Source: Streptomyces sp. DH-12
GTDB lineage: Bacteria; Actinomycetota; Actinomycetes; Streptomycetales; Streptomycetaceae
DNA length: 64,000 bases
Assembly (NCBI RefSeq): GCF_002899455.1
Contig: NZ_PPFB01000001.1
Location: forward strand, 3,946,501-4,010,500
Reading direction: 5' to 3'
Below the pieces are notes generated by a model. It saw only the letters and a list, made by a program, of their open reading frames with translations, was not told where the DNA came from and ran no database searches. Of this stretch, positions 52,808 to 61,689 are shown piece by piece. The number at the start of each line of letters is the position of its first letter. Position 1 is the first letter of the stretch. The position numbers and the translations under genes are program-made.

Positions 52808-53257
52808 TCAGTGTCCGGTCGTCGGGCGGTAGGTGGCCGGCTTCACCGGGATTTCGACCGTGACGGGGTCGGAGTGGGCGAAACGCAGCTCGACGGAGAC
52901 CTTCTGACCCTGCTTCGGCTTGCGCTTCAGCTGTTCGAACATCAGATGGTTGCCGCCGCTCTCCAGCACGAGGCTGCCGTGGGCCGGGATGTCGAGGGAC
53001 TCGACCTCCCGCATCGACCCGTCGACGGTCTCGTGCACGGTGACCTGGCCGGCGACGTCGCTGCTGACCGAGGTCAGCCGGTCCGCGGCGTCACCGTCGT
53101 TCGTGATCGTGAGGAACCCCGCTGCCAGGTCCGACACCGGCTGCGGCATGTACGCGGACCCGACCGACAGCCGGGCCGTGCCGTCGTCCGGGCCTCCGCA
53201 TCCGGTCAGGGCCAGCGCGCCGGCCACGGCCAGGGCGGCGGCCGCGCGGAGCCTCAC
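52808..53257 (-). CDS. ecuC: Extracytoplasmic copper chaperone ECuC (PCu(A)C family)
   Basis: A 149-residue lipoprotein with lipobox LTGC and the PCu(A)C-type copper ligands: HETVDGSMREV and a later GNHLMF, i.e. H-x6-M ... H-x-M. In Streptomyces lividans ECuC passes Cu(I) to Sco. GTG 53257 overlaps the sco stop (GTGA), so it is translationally coupled. Confidence 0.9.
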   Translation of the reverse strand: MRLRAAAALAVAGALALTGCGGPDDGTARLSVGSAYMPQPVSDLAAGFLTITNDGDAADRLTSVSSDVAGQVTVHETVDGSMREVESLDIPAHGSLVLESGGNHLMFEQLKRKPKQGQKVSVELRFAHSDPVTVEIPVKPATYRPTTGH

Positions 53258-53910
53258 GGATTCTCACCCTTGATGATCTTGGGAAGGTCCTGGGTGTAGT
53301 CCTCGACGGTGGCGTCCTCGCCGTAGAGGACGTAACCGCCGTCCGTCTTCGGGGAGAAGGCGATGACCTGGGTGCCGTGGTCGGAGACGGTCTTGCCGTT
53401 GTCGTCCTTGCGCGGCGGGTCGATGGAGATGCCGAGGGTGCGGGCGCCGGCCTGGATGGTGGCGAAGTCGCCGGTCAGGCCGACGACCTGGGAGTCGATC
53501 CCCTCGAGCCACGTGCCGAGCTCGGCGGGGGTGTCCCGCTCGGGGTCGGTGGTGACGAACACGATCCGCAACTGGTCCTGCTGCTCCTTGGGGAGCTGCT
53601 TCTTGGCCACCGCGATGTTGTTCATCGTCAGCGGGCAGACGTCGGGGCAGTGGGTGTAGCCGAAGTAGATCAGCGTGGGCCGGCCCGCGGTCCGCTCGCG
53701 GAAGTCGTACGGCTTGCCCTCGGTGTCGGTGAGGACGAGATCGGGCTTCTCGAAGGGCTTGTCGAGGACGGTGGCCGCCTTCTGGCCGCCGGCCTCCTCG
53801 GACACCACGGAGACGGGCGAGCCGCCGTCGCCGTCGTCGCCGCCGCAGGCGGTGAGGGTCAGCGGGACGACGGCGAGCAGAGCCGCCGCCGCGAGGGTCT
53901 TCTTGCGCAT
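53254..53910 (-). CDS. sco: Sco-type copper chaperone for cytochrome oxidase/GlxA maturation
   Basis: A 218-residue lipoprotein of the SCO1/SenC family, thioredoxin-like. Lipobox TAC, Cu-binding CPDVC motif (YTHCPDVCPLTM) and the essential histidine in VSDHGTQVIAF. It delivers copper to the CuA site of cytochrome c oxidase and, in Streptomyces, influences DtpA/GlxA-dependent development. The start is ATG 53910, following ycnI with 92 bases between. Confidence 0.93.
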   Translation of the reverse strand: MRKKTLAAAALLAVVPLTLTACGGDDGDGGSPVSVVSEEAGGQKAATVLDKPFEKPDLVLTDTEGKPYDFRERTAGRPTLIYFGYTHCPDVCPLTMNNIAVAKKQLPKEQQDQLRIVFVTTDPERDTPAELGTWLEGIDSQVVGLTGDFATIQAGARTLGISIDPPRKDDNGKTVSDHGTQVIAFSPKTDGGYVLYGEDATVEDYTQDLPKIIKGENP

Positions 53911-54002
53911 GGGATGGTCCTGAAGGTGGGTGTGCTGCGGCGCGCACCGGGAGGCCGCGGGGCCGCGGGCCGGCCCCGGCGCGCGCCGTGGAGAGGGGTG
54001 GC

Positions 54003-54746
54003 TCAGGCGGTGCGACGGCGCCCGGCGAGCACGCCGTAGGCGATGCCCGCGGCGCCGGCCACGATGCCGACGACGCCCAGGACGCGGGCGGTGGTGTCGG
54101 TGCCGCCGGAGCCGTCGTCACCGGACGCGGCGGAGGTCTCGGCGGATGCCTTCTCCGCGTCGTCCGACGCCTCGTCGTCGTCGGCGGCGTCGTGCCCGTG
54201 GCCGTCCTCGGCGGGCGCGGTCAGGGAGAGCACCGGAGCCGGGTGGTCGGGCTCGTCCTGGCCTTCCTGCGGCACCTCGATCCAGCGGACGACCTCCTTG
54301 TTGGAGTACGTCTGCAGGGCCTTGAAGACGAGCTCGTCGGTGTCCTCGGGCAGCGTGCCGACGGACACCGGGAACTTCTGGAAGAAGCCCGGCTGGATCC
54401 CGTCGCCCTTGGCGGTCCAGGTGACCTTGGAGACGGCCTCGTCGATCTTCTTGCCGTGCACCTCGAGCGGCTCGGCCAGGCGGGACTTGGTGACCTTGAT
54501 GTCCCAGCCCTCGACGGGCTGCGGCATCACCGACGCCAGGGGGTGGTCCGACGGGAAGGTGATCTCGAGCTTGGTGGTCGAGGCGTTGTCCCGCTCGTTG
54601 GGGACCTTGAAGCCGACGACCGCGTAGCCGCCCTGCGCGGCCTCACCCTCGGGCTGCACGCTGACGTGCGCGAAGCCGGGGGAGGACACGGCGAGGACGG
54701 TGAAGCCGGCGACGGCGCCGGCGGCGGCGATACGGGAAGCCTTCAT
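54003..54746 (-). CDS. ycnI: YcnI-type copper-binding membrane protein
   Basis: About 247 residues. A signal peptide (MKASRIAAAG) and the mature N-terminus HVSVQPEGEAAQGGYAVVGF, whose first histidine is the conserved Cu ligand of the YcnI/DUF1775 domain. The C-terminal part has a low-complexity acidic stretch and a final TM anchor (RVLGVVGIVAGAAGIAYGVL). ATG 54746 is taken, because the longer frame upstream is not signal-like. First of the copper operon ycnI-sco-ecuC-copCD-dtpA. Confidence 0.9.
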   Translation of the reverse strand: MKASRIAAAGAVAGFTVLAVSSPGFAHVSVQPEGEAAQGGYAVVGFKVPNERDNASTTKLEITFPSDHPLASVMPQPVEGWDIKVTKSRLAEPLEVHGKKIDEAVSKVTWTAKGDGIQPGFFQKFPVSVGTLPEDTDELVFKALQTYSNKEVVRWIEVPQEGQDEPDHPAPVLSLTAPAEDGHGHDAADDDEASDDAEKASAETSAASGDDGSGGTDTTARVLGVVGIVAGAAGIAYGVLAGRRRTA

Positions 54747-54927
54747 GGCAGAAGCACTCCGCTTCGTAGAGGTTTCGCTGACGATGAGGGATGCGCGGCG
54801 CGGACGGCCGGTCGCTCCCCTCACGGGACGACGGCCGGGCGCACACGGCGGAACCGGCGCACACGCGTGCCGCACGGAGGCGTCCCTCACTTCGTCCGGA
54901 AACCCCGGGACGGTGGGTCGCCCCGCG

Positions 54928-55716
54928 TCAGGCGGCGAGCACGAGCGCGGAGGCGCCGGCCGGGGGACCCCGGCGGACCACCGTGTGGTGCAGACCCGCG
55001 GAGCGCGGCGGAAGCGGTGCGAGCAGCGCGGTACGCGGGGTGACCGGGCCCGTCTCGGGCGCGCCGGGAAGCCCGGCGCGCAGGGCCCGCACCAGGGCGA
55101 GCGCCCCGCGGAGCGACCGTACGAGGGCGCCTTCGGCGACGCCCCGCGCGGACAGCTCGGCCAGGCGCAGCAGGGCCAGGTCGCCCCGCCGCAGCAGCCA
55201 GCCCGCGGCCAGGGCGGCGAGGACGTGGCCGAGCAGCATCGGCAGCGACGGCAGCAGCGACCCCGCCGGACCCGCCGTCACGACGTCGGCCGCGTGGGCG
55301 GCGGGCCCGTGCGGTGCGATCCGGGCGTCGGCGAGGACCCGCTCGGCCTCGGCCGGGCTGATCGAGCCGGGCCCGCACAGCAGACGGGCGGCCTGGGCGA
55401 CCAGCGCGGCGTCGGACGCGGAGCCCGCGACGGGCGCGCCGTGCTGCCCGAGTCCGAACAGCGTGTGCAGCGCGGTCTGCCCGCCGGCCAGCAGCGCCGT
55501 GATCACCGGCAGCGGACGGGCGCGTCCGGCGAGCGGTGCGGCGACCGCGAGCGCGGCGAGGAATCCCGCGCCGAGCGTCCACAGCGGGACGGCGTCGTAC
55601 GAGGCGAGGGAGTGGCCTGCCCCGGACAGCACGACGCAGACCGCGGCGAACACCGCGGCCCGCAGGAACCGGAGTCCTCGTCCGGCGCGCGTCGTGCGCG
55701 GGTGGGGGGCAGACAT
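54928..55716 (-). CDS. Multi-pass membrane protein of unknown function
   Basis: A 262-residue integral membrane protein with about five or six hydrophobic segments. Conserved-looking motifs are SGAGHSLASYDAVP at the start of the membrane domain and QTALHTLFGLGQHG, whose histidines could bind metal. It lies 181 bases upstream of ycnI on the same strand, so it may be part of the copper locus. I do not recognise the family. Confidence 0.75.
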   Translation of the reverse strand: MSAPHPRTTRAGRGLRFLRAAVFAAVCVVLSGAGHSLASYDAVPLWTLGAGFLAALAVAAPLAGRARPLPVITALLAGGQTALHTLFGLGQHGAPVAGSASDAALVAQAARLLCGPGSISPAEAERVLADARIAPHGPAAHAADVVTAGPAGSLLPSLPMLLGHVLAALAAGWLLRRGDLALLRLAELSARGVAEGALVRSLRGALALVRALRAGLPGAPETGPVTPRTALLAPLPPRSAGLHHTVVRRGPPAGASALVLAA

Positions 55717-55936
55717 GGCGGCCTCATCATCGCACCAGCACCGGGGGCGCCGTACGGCAGGTCCGCAAGATGAGGTACGACCGTAAGGTCACCTGTGTGA
55801 TGCGGTGTCCCGCATACACCGATCAGCTCCTCCGTACACCCGCCATATGGGTGGTGTCACGTCAACTTCGCGCTTACAGGTGACCACTCAGGGCAATACG
55901 TAACGGTATGTCGAGCCGCAGCCAGGAGGCTGGAGC

Positions 55937-56392
55937 ATGAGCATCTGGTGGTCACTCCGTCTGCGGCGTGATGCCGCCAGCGTGCCGCTCGCCCGGCGCC
56001 TGCTGCTCGGCACCATGGAGACCGCGGGCGTCGACCCCGAGATCTCCTACGACCTCTCCGTCGCCCTCAGCGAGGCCTGCGCGAACGCCGTGGAGCACGG
56101 CGGCGGCGCCCCGTGCGACGACACCTCCGAGGCGTTCCGGGTGACCGCCTACCTCGACGGCGAGAAGTGCCGCATCGAGGTCGCCGACGCCGGCCCCGGA
56201 TTCCCCGCCGCCGGGACCCGCCCCCGCACGCGGACCGTGCCCGCCGAGGCGGAGCACGGACGGGGCCTGTGTCTCATCGAGCAGCTGGCCGACCACGTCC
56301 ACATCGGCAACAAGCCGGGCCGGGGCGGCGCCGTGGTGAGCTTCGACAAGGTCCTCAAGTGGCGTGAGGACGCCCCGCTGACGGCGGTGTGA
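55937..56392 (+). CDS. ATP-binding protein, anti-sigma factor type (HATPase_c)
   Basis: A 151-residue GHKL ATPase of the SpoIIAB/RsbW type found in many copies in Streptomyces. N-box with NAVEHG, G1 DAGPGF and G2 GRGLCLIEQL; the lid ends in GRGGAVVSFDK. Such proteins bind a sigma factor or phosphorylate an anti-anti-sigma factor. No partner gene is adjacent. GTG- or ATG-rich upstream gap of 220 bases; a perfect terminator follows. Confidence 0.85.
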   Translation: MSIWWSLRLRRDAASVPLARRLLLGTMETAGVDPEISYDLSVALSEACANAVEHGGGAPCDDTSEAFRVTAYLDGEKCRIEVADAGPGFPAAGTRPRTRTVPAEAEHGRGLCLIEQLADHVHIGNKPGRGGAVVSFDKVLKWREDAPLTAV

Positions 56393-56401
56393 CGTACGCG
56401 G

Positions 56402-56436
56402 CGAGGGCCCCTCCCGGCGACCGGGAGGGGCCCTCG
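56402..56436 (+). terminator. Intrinsic terminator between convergent genes
   Basis: Perfect 16-bp stem (56402-56417 with 56421-56436) and a 3-base loop, between the HATPase and pepP stops. Confidence 0.88.
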
Positions 56437-56457
56437 TCCCTGTGCGCGTCGTGTGCG

Positions 56458-57921
56458 TCAGCCCTTGAGGCCCGCCATCCACGCCTCGACCTCGTCCGAG
56501 CGGCGGGGCAGCGCCGCGGAGAGGTTCCGGTTGCCGTCCTCGGTGACCAGGATGTCGTCCTCGATGCGGACGCCGATGCCCCGGTACTCCTCGGGCACCG
56601 TCAGGTCGTCGGCCTGGAAGTACAGGCCGGGCTCCACGGTGAGCACCATGCCCGGCTCCAGCGTGCCGTCGACGTAGGTCTCGGTGCGCGCGGCGGCGCA
56701 GTCGTGGACGTCCATGCCGAGCATGTGGCCGGTGCCGTGCAGCGTCCAGCGGCGCTGCAGGCCCAGCTCCAGCACCCGCTCCACGGGCCCCTCGACCAGG
56801 CCCCACTCGACGAGCCGCTCGGCCAGCACGCGCTGCGCGGCGTCGTGGAAGTCCCGGTACTTGGCGCCCGGCCTGACCGCCGCGATGCCGGCCTCCTGGG
56901 CGTCGTACACGGCGTCGTAGATCTTCTTCTGCAGCTCGGTGTAGCGGCCGTTGACCGGCAGGGTCCGCGTGACGTCGGCGGTGTAGTACGTGTGGGTCTC
57001 CACGCCGGCGTCGAGCAGCAGCAGGTCGCCGGAGCGGACCGGGCCGTCGTTGCGGACCCAGTGCAGGGTGCAGGCGTGCGGGCCCGCGGCGCAGATGGAG
57101 CCGTAGCCGACGTCGTTGCCCTCGACGCGGGCGCGCAGGAAGAACGTTCCCTCGATGTAGCGCTCGCTGGTCGCCTCGGCCTTGTCGAGGACCTTCACCA
57201 CGTCCTCGAAGCCGCGCACGGTGGAGTCGACGGCCTTCTGCAGCTCGCCGATCTCGAAGTCGTCCTTGACCAGCCGCATCTCGGAGAGGAACACGCGCAG
57301 TTCCTCGTCGCGCTCGGCGGTGACCTTGTCGGTCAGCGCCGCCTCGATCCCGGCGTCGTAGCCGCGCACCACGCGGACCGGGCCGGTGGCCTCGCGCAGC
57401 GCGCCGGCCAGCTCGCGGACGTCGGAGGCGGGGATGCCGTAGAGCTTCTCGGCCTCGGTGAGGGAGTGCCGACGGCCCACCCACAGCTCGCCCTGCCCGT
57501 CCAGCCAGAACTCGCCGTTCTCGCGGTTGGACCGGGGCAGGAGGTAGATCGTCTCCTGGTGGCCGTCGGCCGTCGGCTCCATGACGAGGACGCCGTCCTC
57601 CGTCTGGTTGCCGGTGAGGTAGGCGTACTCGACGGACGCGCGGAAGGGGTACTCCGTGTCGTTCGACCGGGTCTTCAGGTTGCCCGCCGGGATCACCAGG
57701 CGCTCCCCGGGGAAGCGGGCGGACAGCGCCGCGCGGCGGGCGGCCGTCTCGGCGGCCTGCGCGACCGGCTCCAGGTCGTGGAGCTCCGTGTCGGCCCAGC
57801 CGCTCCTCATGTTCTCGGCCAGCTCGTCGGACACGCCCGGGTACAGGCCGTTCTTCCGCTGCTTGACGGGCTCCTCGTCGGCAGTCTCCGGGGTCTCCGG
57901 CAGCTCCTCCGCCACGGTCAT
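56458..57921 (-). CDS. pepP: Xaa-Pro aminopeptidase (aminopeptidase P)
   Basis: A 487-residue M24B peptidase that removes N-terminal residues preceding proline. An AMP_N domain occupies about residues 45-190 and the pita-bread catalytic domain about 240-470, with dinuclear-metal ligands in LLLDAGVETHTYYTADVTRT, HGTGHMLGMDVHD and the later glutamates. The start is ATG 57921 (MTVAEELPETPE). It faces the SpoIIE-type phosphatase divergently only by distance; both are minus-strand. Confidence 0.93.
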   Translation of the reverse strand: MTVAEELPETPETADEEPVKQRKNGLYPGVSDELAENMRSGWADTELHDLEPVAQAAETAARRAALSARFPGERLVIPAGNLKTRSNDTEYPFRASVEYAYLTGNQTEDGVLVMEPTADGHQETIYLLPRSNRENGEFWLDGQGELWVGRRHSLTEAEKLYGIPASDVRELAGALREATGPVRVVRGYDAGIEAALTDKVTAERDEELRVFLSEMRLVKDDFEIGELQKAVDSTVRGFEDVVKVLDKAEATSERYIEGTFFLRARVEGNDVGYGSICAAGPHACTLHWVRNDGPVRSGDLLLLDAGVETHTYYTADVTRTLPVNGRYTELQKKIYDAVYDAQEAGIAAVRPGAKYRDFHDAAQRVLAERLVEWGLVEGPVERVLELGLQRRWTLHGTGHMLGMDVHDCAAARTETYVDGTLEPGMVLTVEPGLYFQADDLTVPEEYRGIGVRIEDDILVTEDGNRNLSAALPRRSDEVEAWMAGLKG

Positions 57922-58037
57922 CCTCCTCGATACGGCACTGGACCACCCCCATCGTACGGTCGGGTGGAAACGGACGAACCGGGGTAGCGCCTGTTACCGC
58001 GGAGGCACGGTGAGTGAGCGGCACCCGTGCCCGGGGG

Positions 58038-59432
58038 TCAGTCGAAGCGCGCCGCGAGCAGCACCACGTCCTCCGGGGTGTCCGCGTCCTCCGTGCCCTC
58101 GGGGAGCACCGCCCGCAGCACGTGGTCGGCGACGGCGCCGGGGTCGCGGCGCAGCGCCCGAGGCACCCCGGCCGCGGCGGCGTGCAGCCGGGCGAAGGCG
58201 CGGTCGGTCGGGTCGCCGGTGCGGTGCAGCAGCCCGTCGGTGTAGAGCAGCACCGTGTCGCCCGCCTCCGCCTGGACCTCCACGCTGGGCGCCTCCCAGC
58301 AGGCGAGCATCCCGAGCGGCGCGGAGACGGACGTCTCCACGAACTCGGTGCGGCGCTCGCCGAGCAGCAGCGGCGGGCTGTGCCCGGCCCCGGCCAGGGT
58401 GATCCGGCGCACCGCCGGCTCGCAGTAGCCGAACAGCGCGGTGGCCGACCGGGCCGGCTCGGTCAGCCGCAGCAGCAGCTCCAGGTCGGACAGGACGGCG
58501 ACCGGGTCCTCGCCCTCCATCACGGCGTACGCCCGCAGCGACGCCCGCAGCCGCCCCATCGCGGCGACCGCGCTGGGCCCGGAGCCGGTGACGGAGCCGA
58601 CGGCGAGACCGAGCGCGGCGTCCGGCAGCGGCAGCGCGTCGTACCAGTCGCCGCCGCCGCTCGGGCAGGTGCGGTGGCGGGCGGCGAGCTGCACGCCGGC
58701 CACCCGCGGCAGGCGGGACGGCAGCAGCTCCTCGGTCATCGTGGCCATCGACGCGCGCGTCCGCTCCAGCTCGAGGAGGCGGGCGAGATGCTCCGCGGCG
58801 TGCCGGACGTACAGGCCGACGAGGTGGCGCTGCCGTCCGGCCGGTTCGGCGGGCTCGTCGTAGAGCCAGACGACCGCGCCGATGCGTCCGGCGGAGCCGG
58901 TGGCGAGGGGGAGGGCGTAGCTCGCGGCGTAGCCGAGGCGGGCGGCGACCTCGCGGTGCCGGGGGTCGAGCCCCTTCTCGGCGAACAGATCGGGCTCGGC
59001 CACGCCGTCGTCGCCGCCGGGCAGCCCGTCGAGGATCCGGCCGTGCGGCAGTGAGCCGCGCGGCACCGTCTCCATGTGGCCGAGGTCGGCGCGGCCCAGC
59101 CCGAATCCGACGGTGGTGGACGGGCCCCGGCCGTCGGCGGGTTCCAGGGCGACGAGCCCGCGCCGGGCGCCCACCAGGGCGGCGCCCGCGCGCAGCAGTT
59201 CCTCCAGCGCGGCGTCGAGCGTGCCGGCGCGGACCAGGCGCTCGGTCAGTTCGTGCAGGGTCGTGAGGTCCGAGACCCAGCCGGCGAGACGGTCCTGGAG
59301 CAGCGCGCCCGGGGCGTTCCGGGAGTGTGCCGCGGCGGACGGAGTGGCGCCCGTGGCGGGCGCGACAGTGTGTGCGGGGGCGGGGACCGTCGAGTCGATT
59401 CCGGCCACTTTCGGAGGGTGCGGAGCGTTCAT
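58038..59432 (-). CDS. GAF-PP2C (SpoIIE-type) serine phosphatase
   Basis: A 464-residue regulatory phosphatase. A GAF sensor domain (about residues 60-220) precedes a PPM/SpoIIE catalytic domain (about 245-460) with the metal-binding GGDWYDALPL, SVTGSGPSAVAAMGRLR and DTVLLYTDGLL motifs. These dephosphorylate anti-anti-sigma proteins in partner-switching. ATG 59432 (MNAPHPPK), after GGAAGG, is preferred over an ATG 18 codons upstream. Partner genes could be the HATPase at 55937 or 62963, but none is adjacent. Confidence 0.9.
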   Translation of the reverse strand: MNAPHPPKVAGIDSTVPAPAHTVAPATGATPSAAAHSRNAPGALLQDRLAGWVSDLTTLHELTERLVRAGTLDAALEELLRAGAALVGARRGLVALEPADGRGPSTTVGFGLGRADLGHMETVPRGSLPHGRILDGLPGGDDGVAEPDLFAEKGLDPRHREVAARLGYAASYALPLATGSAGRIGAVVWLYDEPAEPAGRQRHLVGLYVRHAAEHLARLLELERTRASMATMTEELLPSRLPRVAGVQLAARHRTCPSGGGDWYDALPLPDAALGLAVGSVTGSGPSAVAAMGRLRASLRAYAVMEGEDPVAVLSDLELLLRLTEPARSATALFGYCEPAVRRITLAGAGHSPPLLLGERRTEFVETSVSAPLGMLACWEAPSVEVQAEAGDTVLLYTDGLLHRTGDPTDRAFARLHAAAAGVPRALRRDPGAVADHVLRAVLPEGTEDADTPEDVVLLAARFD

Positions 59433-60051
59433 GGCGTCCGGCCTTCCGGCCGGTACGTACTGCTCGAAAGCATCGCAAACCCCCATGTCGTTCTGCGCCG
59501 CCGGCAGTGTCTCCACATGTACACGTACTCGTGAGGAGATGTCCAGCATTGTCCTGCTGGAATTCCTGGTGTCCGTGCGACCGCGGAGAACTTCTGGTAC
59601 ACCTCTTGCCGAAATTCGAAATTGGCTTGAAACTGCCTCAGGGGGAGGCCTGCTGCGGTCGACTGGCCTTGCTCGACGGAGCGTCACAGCGGTCGTGATG
59701 GGTACGTACTCGGAGAAGGCCAGGGGCGGTTGGGAACCACCCGGGAACCTGGCGACGGACCCGGGCGTCTCAACCACCGACGACCGTGCCCCATCCTCCC
59801 GTGGCGGAGGCGGAGAGAACCACGCGCGACGGCAAACGCCAGACTTCGCCACCCCACGCCGTGCCCGTACGTCTGACGAACGCTGTATGGGTGGAACGGC
59901 CGCGGAGGCAGCCCATGCCCGGCCCCTAGGGGTTCTCCCTGCCCGGCACGGGGGTGTGATGCGCCAACAGGTACGCACAGTGAAGTGATCGACACATGAC
60001 GTGAGTGGTCCACGGTGTTGCCAGGCGTGCAACGGAAAGGAACGAGCGCTC
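59433..60051. other. Intergenic region, locally AT-richer
   Basis: About 620 bases upstream of both the PP2C gene and the primase-like gene. The 59500-59690 part is distinctly less GC-rich than its surroundings (for example AATTCGAAATTGGCTTG). It must contain both promoters, but I cannot place a convincing -35/-10 pair. No gene or RNA is recognised. Confidence 0.45.
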
Positions 60052-60717
60052 ATGCGCGAGATCCTCGGAAGGCGACGCAGGCTCCTGTCCCGGCGCGGTG
60101 ACGAAGGGCCCGATCTGATCGGTGCGGCCCTGACCTTCGCCGCGCAATGGCAGTGGCCCGTCCTCCCCGGCGTGGCGGCCGACCCGCAGGACGGGTCCCG
60201 CTGTGCCTGCCCCGACCCGGAGTGCACGGTGCCGGGCGCCCACCCGTTCGACCCCGGCCTCCTCGCCGCCACCACCGACGTCCGGATGGTGCGCTGGTGG
60301 TGGACCAACCGGCCGACGGCGCCGATCGTGCTCGCCACCGGCGGCAAGGCCCCGTGCGCGGTGTCCCTGCCCGCCTTGCCGGCCGCCCGCGCGCTCGCCG
60401 CGCTGGACCGCCGGGGGATGCGGCTCGGCCCGGTCGTCGCCTCGCCCTCCCGCTGGGCGGTCCTCGTCAAGCCGTACTCCCTGGAGCAGTTGGGCGAGCT
60501 GCTGTACGCCAAGGACTTCGTCCCCGGATCGCTCCGCTTCCACGGCGAGGGCGGCTACCTGGCCCTGCCTCCGTCCGGCACCGCGCAGGGCGGGATCCGC
60601 TGGGAGCGGGCGCCGCTGCCCGGCTCCGCGGCGCCCTGGGTGCCCGATGTCGAGGCCGTGGTGGACGCGGTGGTCGACGCCCTGACCCGTACGGGTGTGA
60701 GCGCCCCCGAGATGTAG
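60052..60717 (+). CDS. Prim-Pol (bifunctional DNA primase/polymerase)-like protein, probably inactive
   Basis: A 221-residue protein resembling the N-terminal Prim-Pol domain of plasmid/integrative-element replication proteins: AALTFAAQWQWPVLPGV, a Zn-like CACPDPECTVPGAHPFD, VRWWWTNRPTAPIVLATGG and a GEGGYLALPPS segment. After ATGG the usual acidic DxD strand is missing; the sequence reads GKAPCAVSLPALPAA. Without the metal-binding aspartates it is unlikely to polymerise. AAGGAACG precedes ATG 60052. A regulatory or structural role is likely; Streptomyces carry close homologues as a chromosomal gene. Confidence 0.8.
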   Translation: MREILGRRRRLLSRRGDEGPDLIGAALTFAAQWQWPVLPGVAADPQDGSRCACPDPECTVPGAHPFDPGLLAATTDVRMVRWWWTNRPTAPIVLATGGKAPCAVSLPALPAARALAALDRRGMRLGPVVASPSRWAVLVKPYSLEQLGELLYAKDFVPGSLRFHGEGGYLALPPSGTAQGGIRWERAPLPGSAAPWVPDVEAVVDAVVDALTRTGVSAPEM

Positions 60718-60751
60718 GGGGGGCGCCGTCGCGCGCCGCGCTCGGCGCCCG

Positions 60752-61422
60752 GTGCCGGGCCGCTGTCTCCCGGGGCATGCCGCGTCATGCCGGGGGGCCG
60801 TGCCAGGACGTCCCGCAGAGCCCCTGCGACCGCCCTCGCGGGCGTCGCGGCGGCCTGCGCGGTCGCTCAGGCCGCCGGCGGTGGCGTCCGCGGGCCGGGA
60901 CGACGCCGGGCGTCCGGCCTCGGCCGGTCCGGACGATCTGCGTGCGGTGTCCGTCCCTGAGCGGCGTATCGGCGTCTCATCGACCTCCTCGGCCGGGGAC
61001 GCCGCCATGCTGCGGATGCCCACGGCGGGCCAGGCGCCGCCCGGCACGCCTCTGCCGACCGCCCTGCGCTGCGGTCCCGCGCCGTTCTCCCCGGAGGGAG
61101 CCGAGGCGCGGACGTGCGTGGCGGTACAGGGGGAGGACGTGCGGGCGCGGACGCGTGGGCGCGGGTGTACCACCACGACACCACCGGCGTGCCCCTGGAC
61201 GCCGCACCGTCCCTCCTCGGCCCGGAGGGGCACGGCGTGCGGAGCCGGTGCACGGCGGACGCCGGGGACGGCCCGCCCCTGTGCGAGACGCCGCGTGGGC
61301 ACCTGAAGGGCGAGCCCGTGTGCTGCACGGTGGTGGCGGAGTTCGCCGCCCGCCCGGACGGCGCGGGGGACGGGCGGCTGCTGTGGGCCGGGAGCAACTC
61401 CCCGTCGGCGAAAGGCCGGTGA
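60752..61422 (+). pseudogene. Frameshifted gene of unknown function
   Basis: Two adjacent open frames look like two parts of one gene. The first, phase 2 (about 60900-61150), has strong GC third-position bias and contains MLRMPTAGQAPPGT and ARTCVAVQGEDVRAR. The second, phase 1 (about 61130-61422), is nearly all G/C at third positions and reads WARVYHHDTTGVPLDAAPS, then CTADAGDGPPLCETPRGHL and a final LLWAGSNS. The join (EDVRAR then DAWARVYHH) falls at about 61135-61155, where one base appears lost or two gained. It may be a real pseudogene or a sequencing error. The 5' end is uncertain. Confidence 0.5.
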
Positions 61423-61487
61423 GCGGAGACCTGGAACCGCCGGACGACGGCGGCTCGTGAGGGCGGCCTGCCGCGGGCACGCAAAGA

Positions 61488-61525
61488 CCCGGTTGCTGGC
61501 GACGGGGGATGCACCAGCAACCGGG
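61488..61525 (+). terminator. Intrinsic terminator between frameshifted gene and DUF5926 gene
   Basis: CCCGGTTGCTGG (61488-61499) pairs perfectly with CCAGCAACCGGG (61514-61525); the loop is 14 bases. It lies between convergent genes. Confidence 0.75.
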
Positions 61526-61689
61526 CTACGGGAACGGTAACAAGAGATCGGCGGTAAGCAAATTCGATCTCGGCGTTTCCGGTCACCGACTGGCTTGCCC
61601 GCACGGGGAGTTGCGCACGGGCCGGGTGGTGCGTCCCCGGTCGGTCCGGCCGCCCGGGGACACTGTTGAGGAGCCGGACGCGGAGCCTC

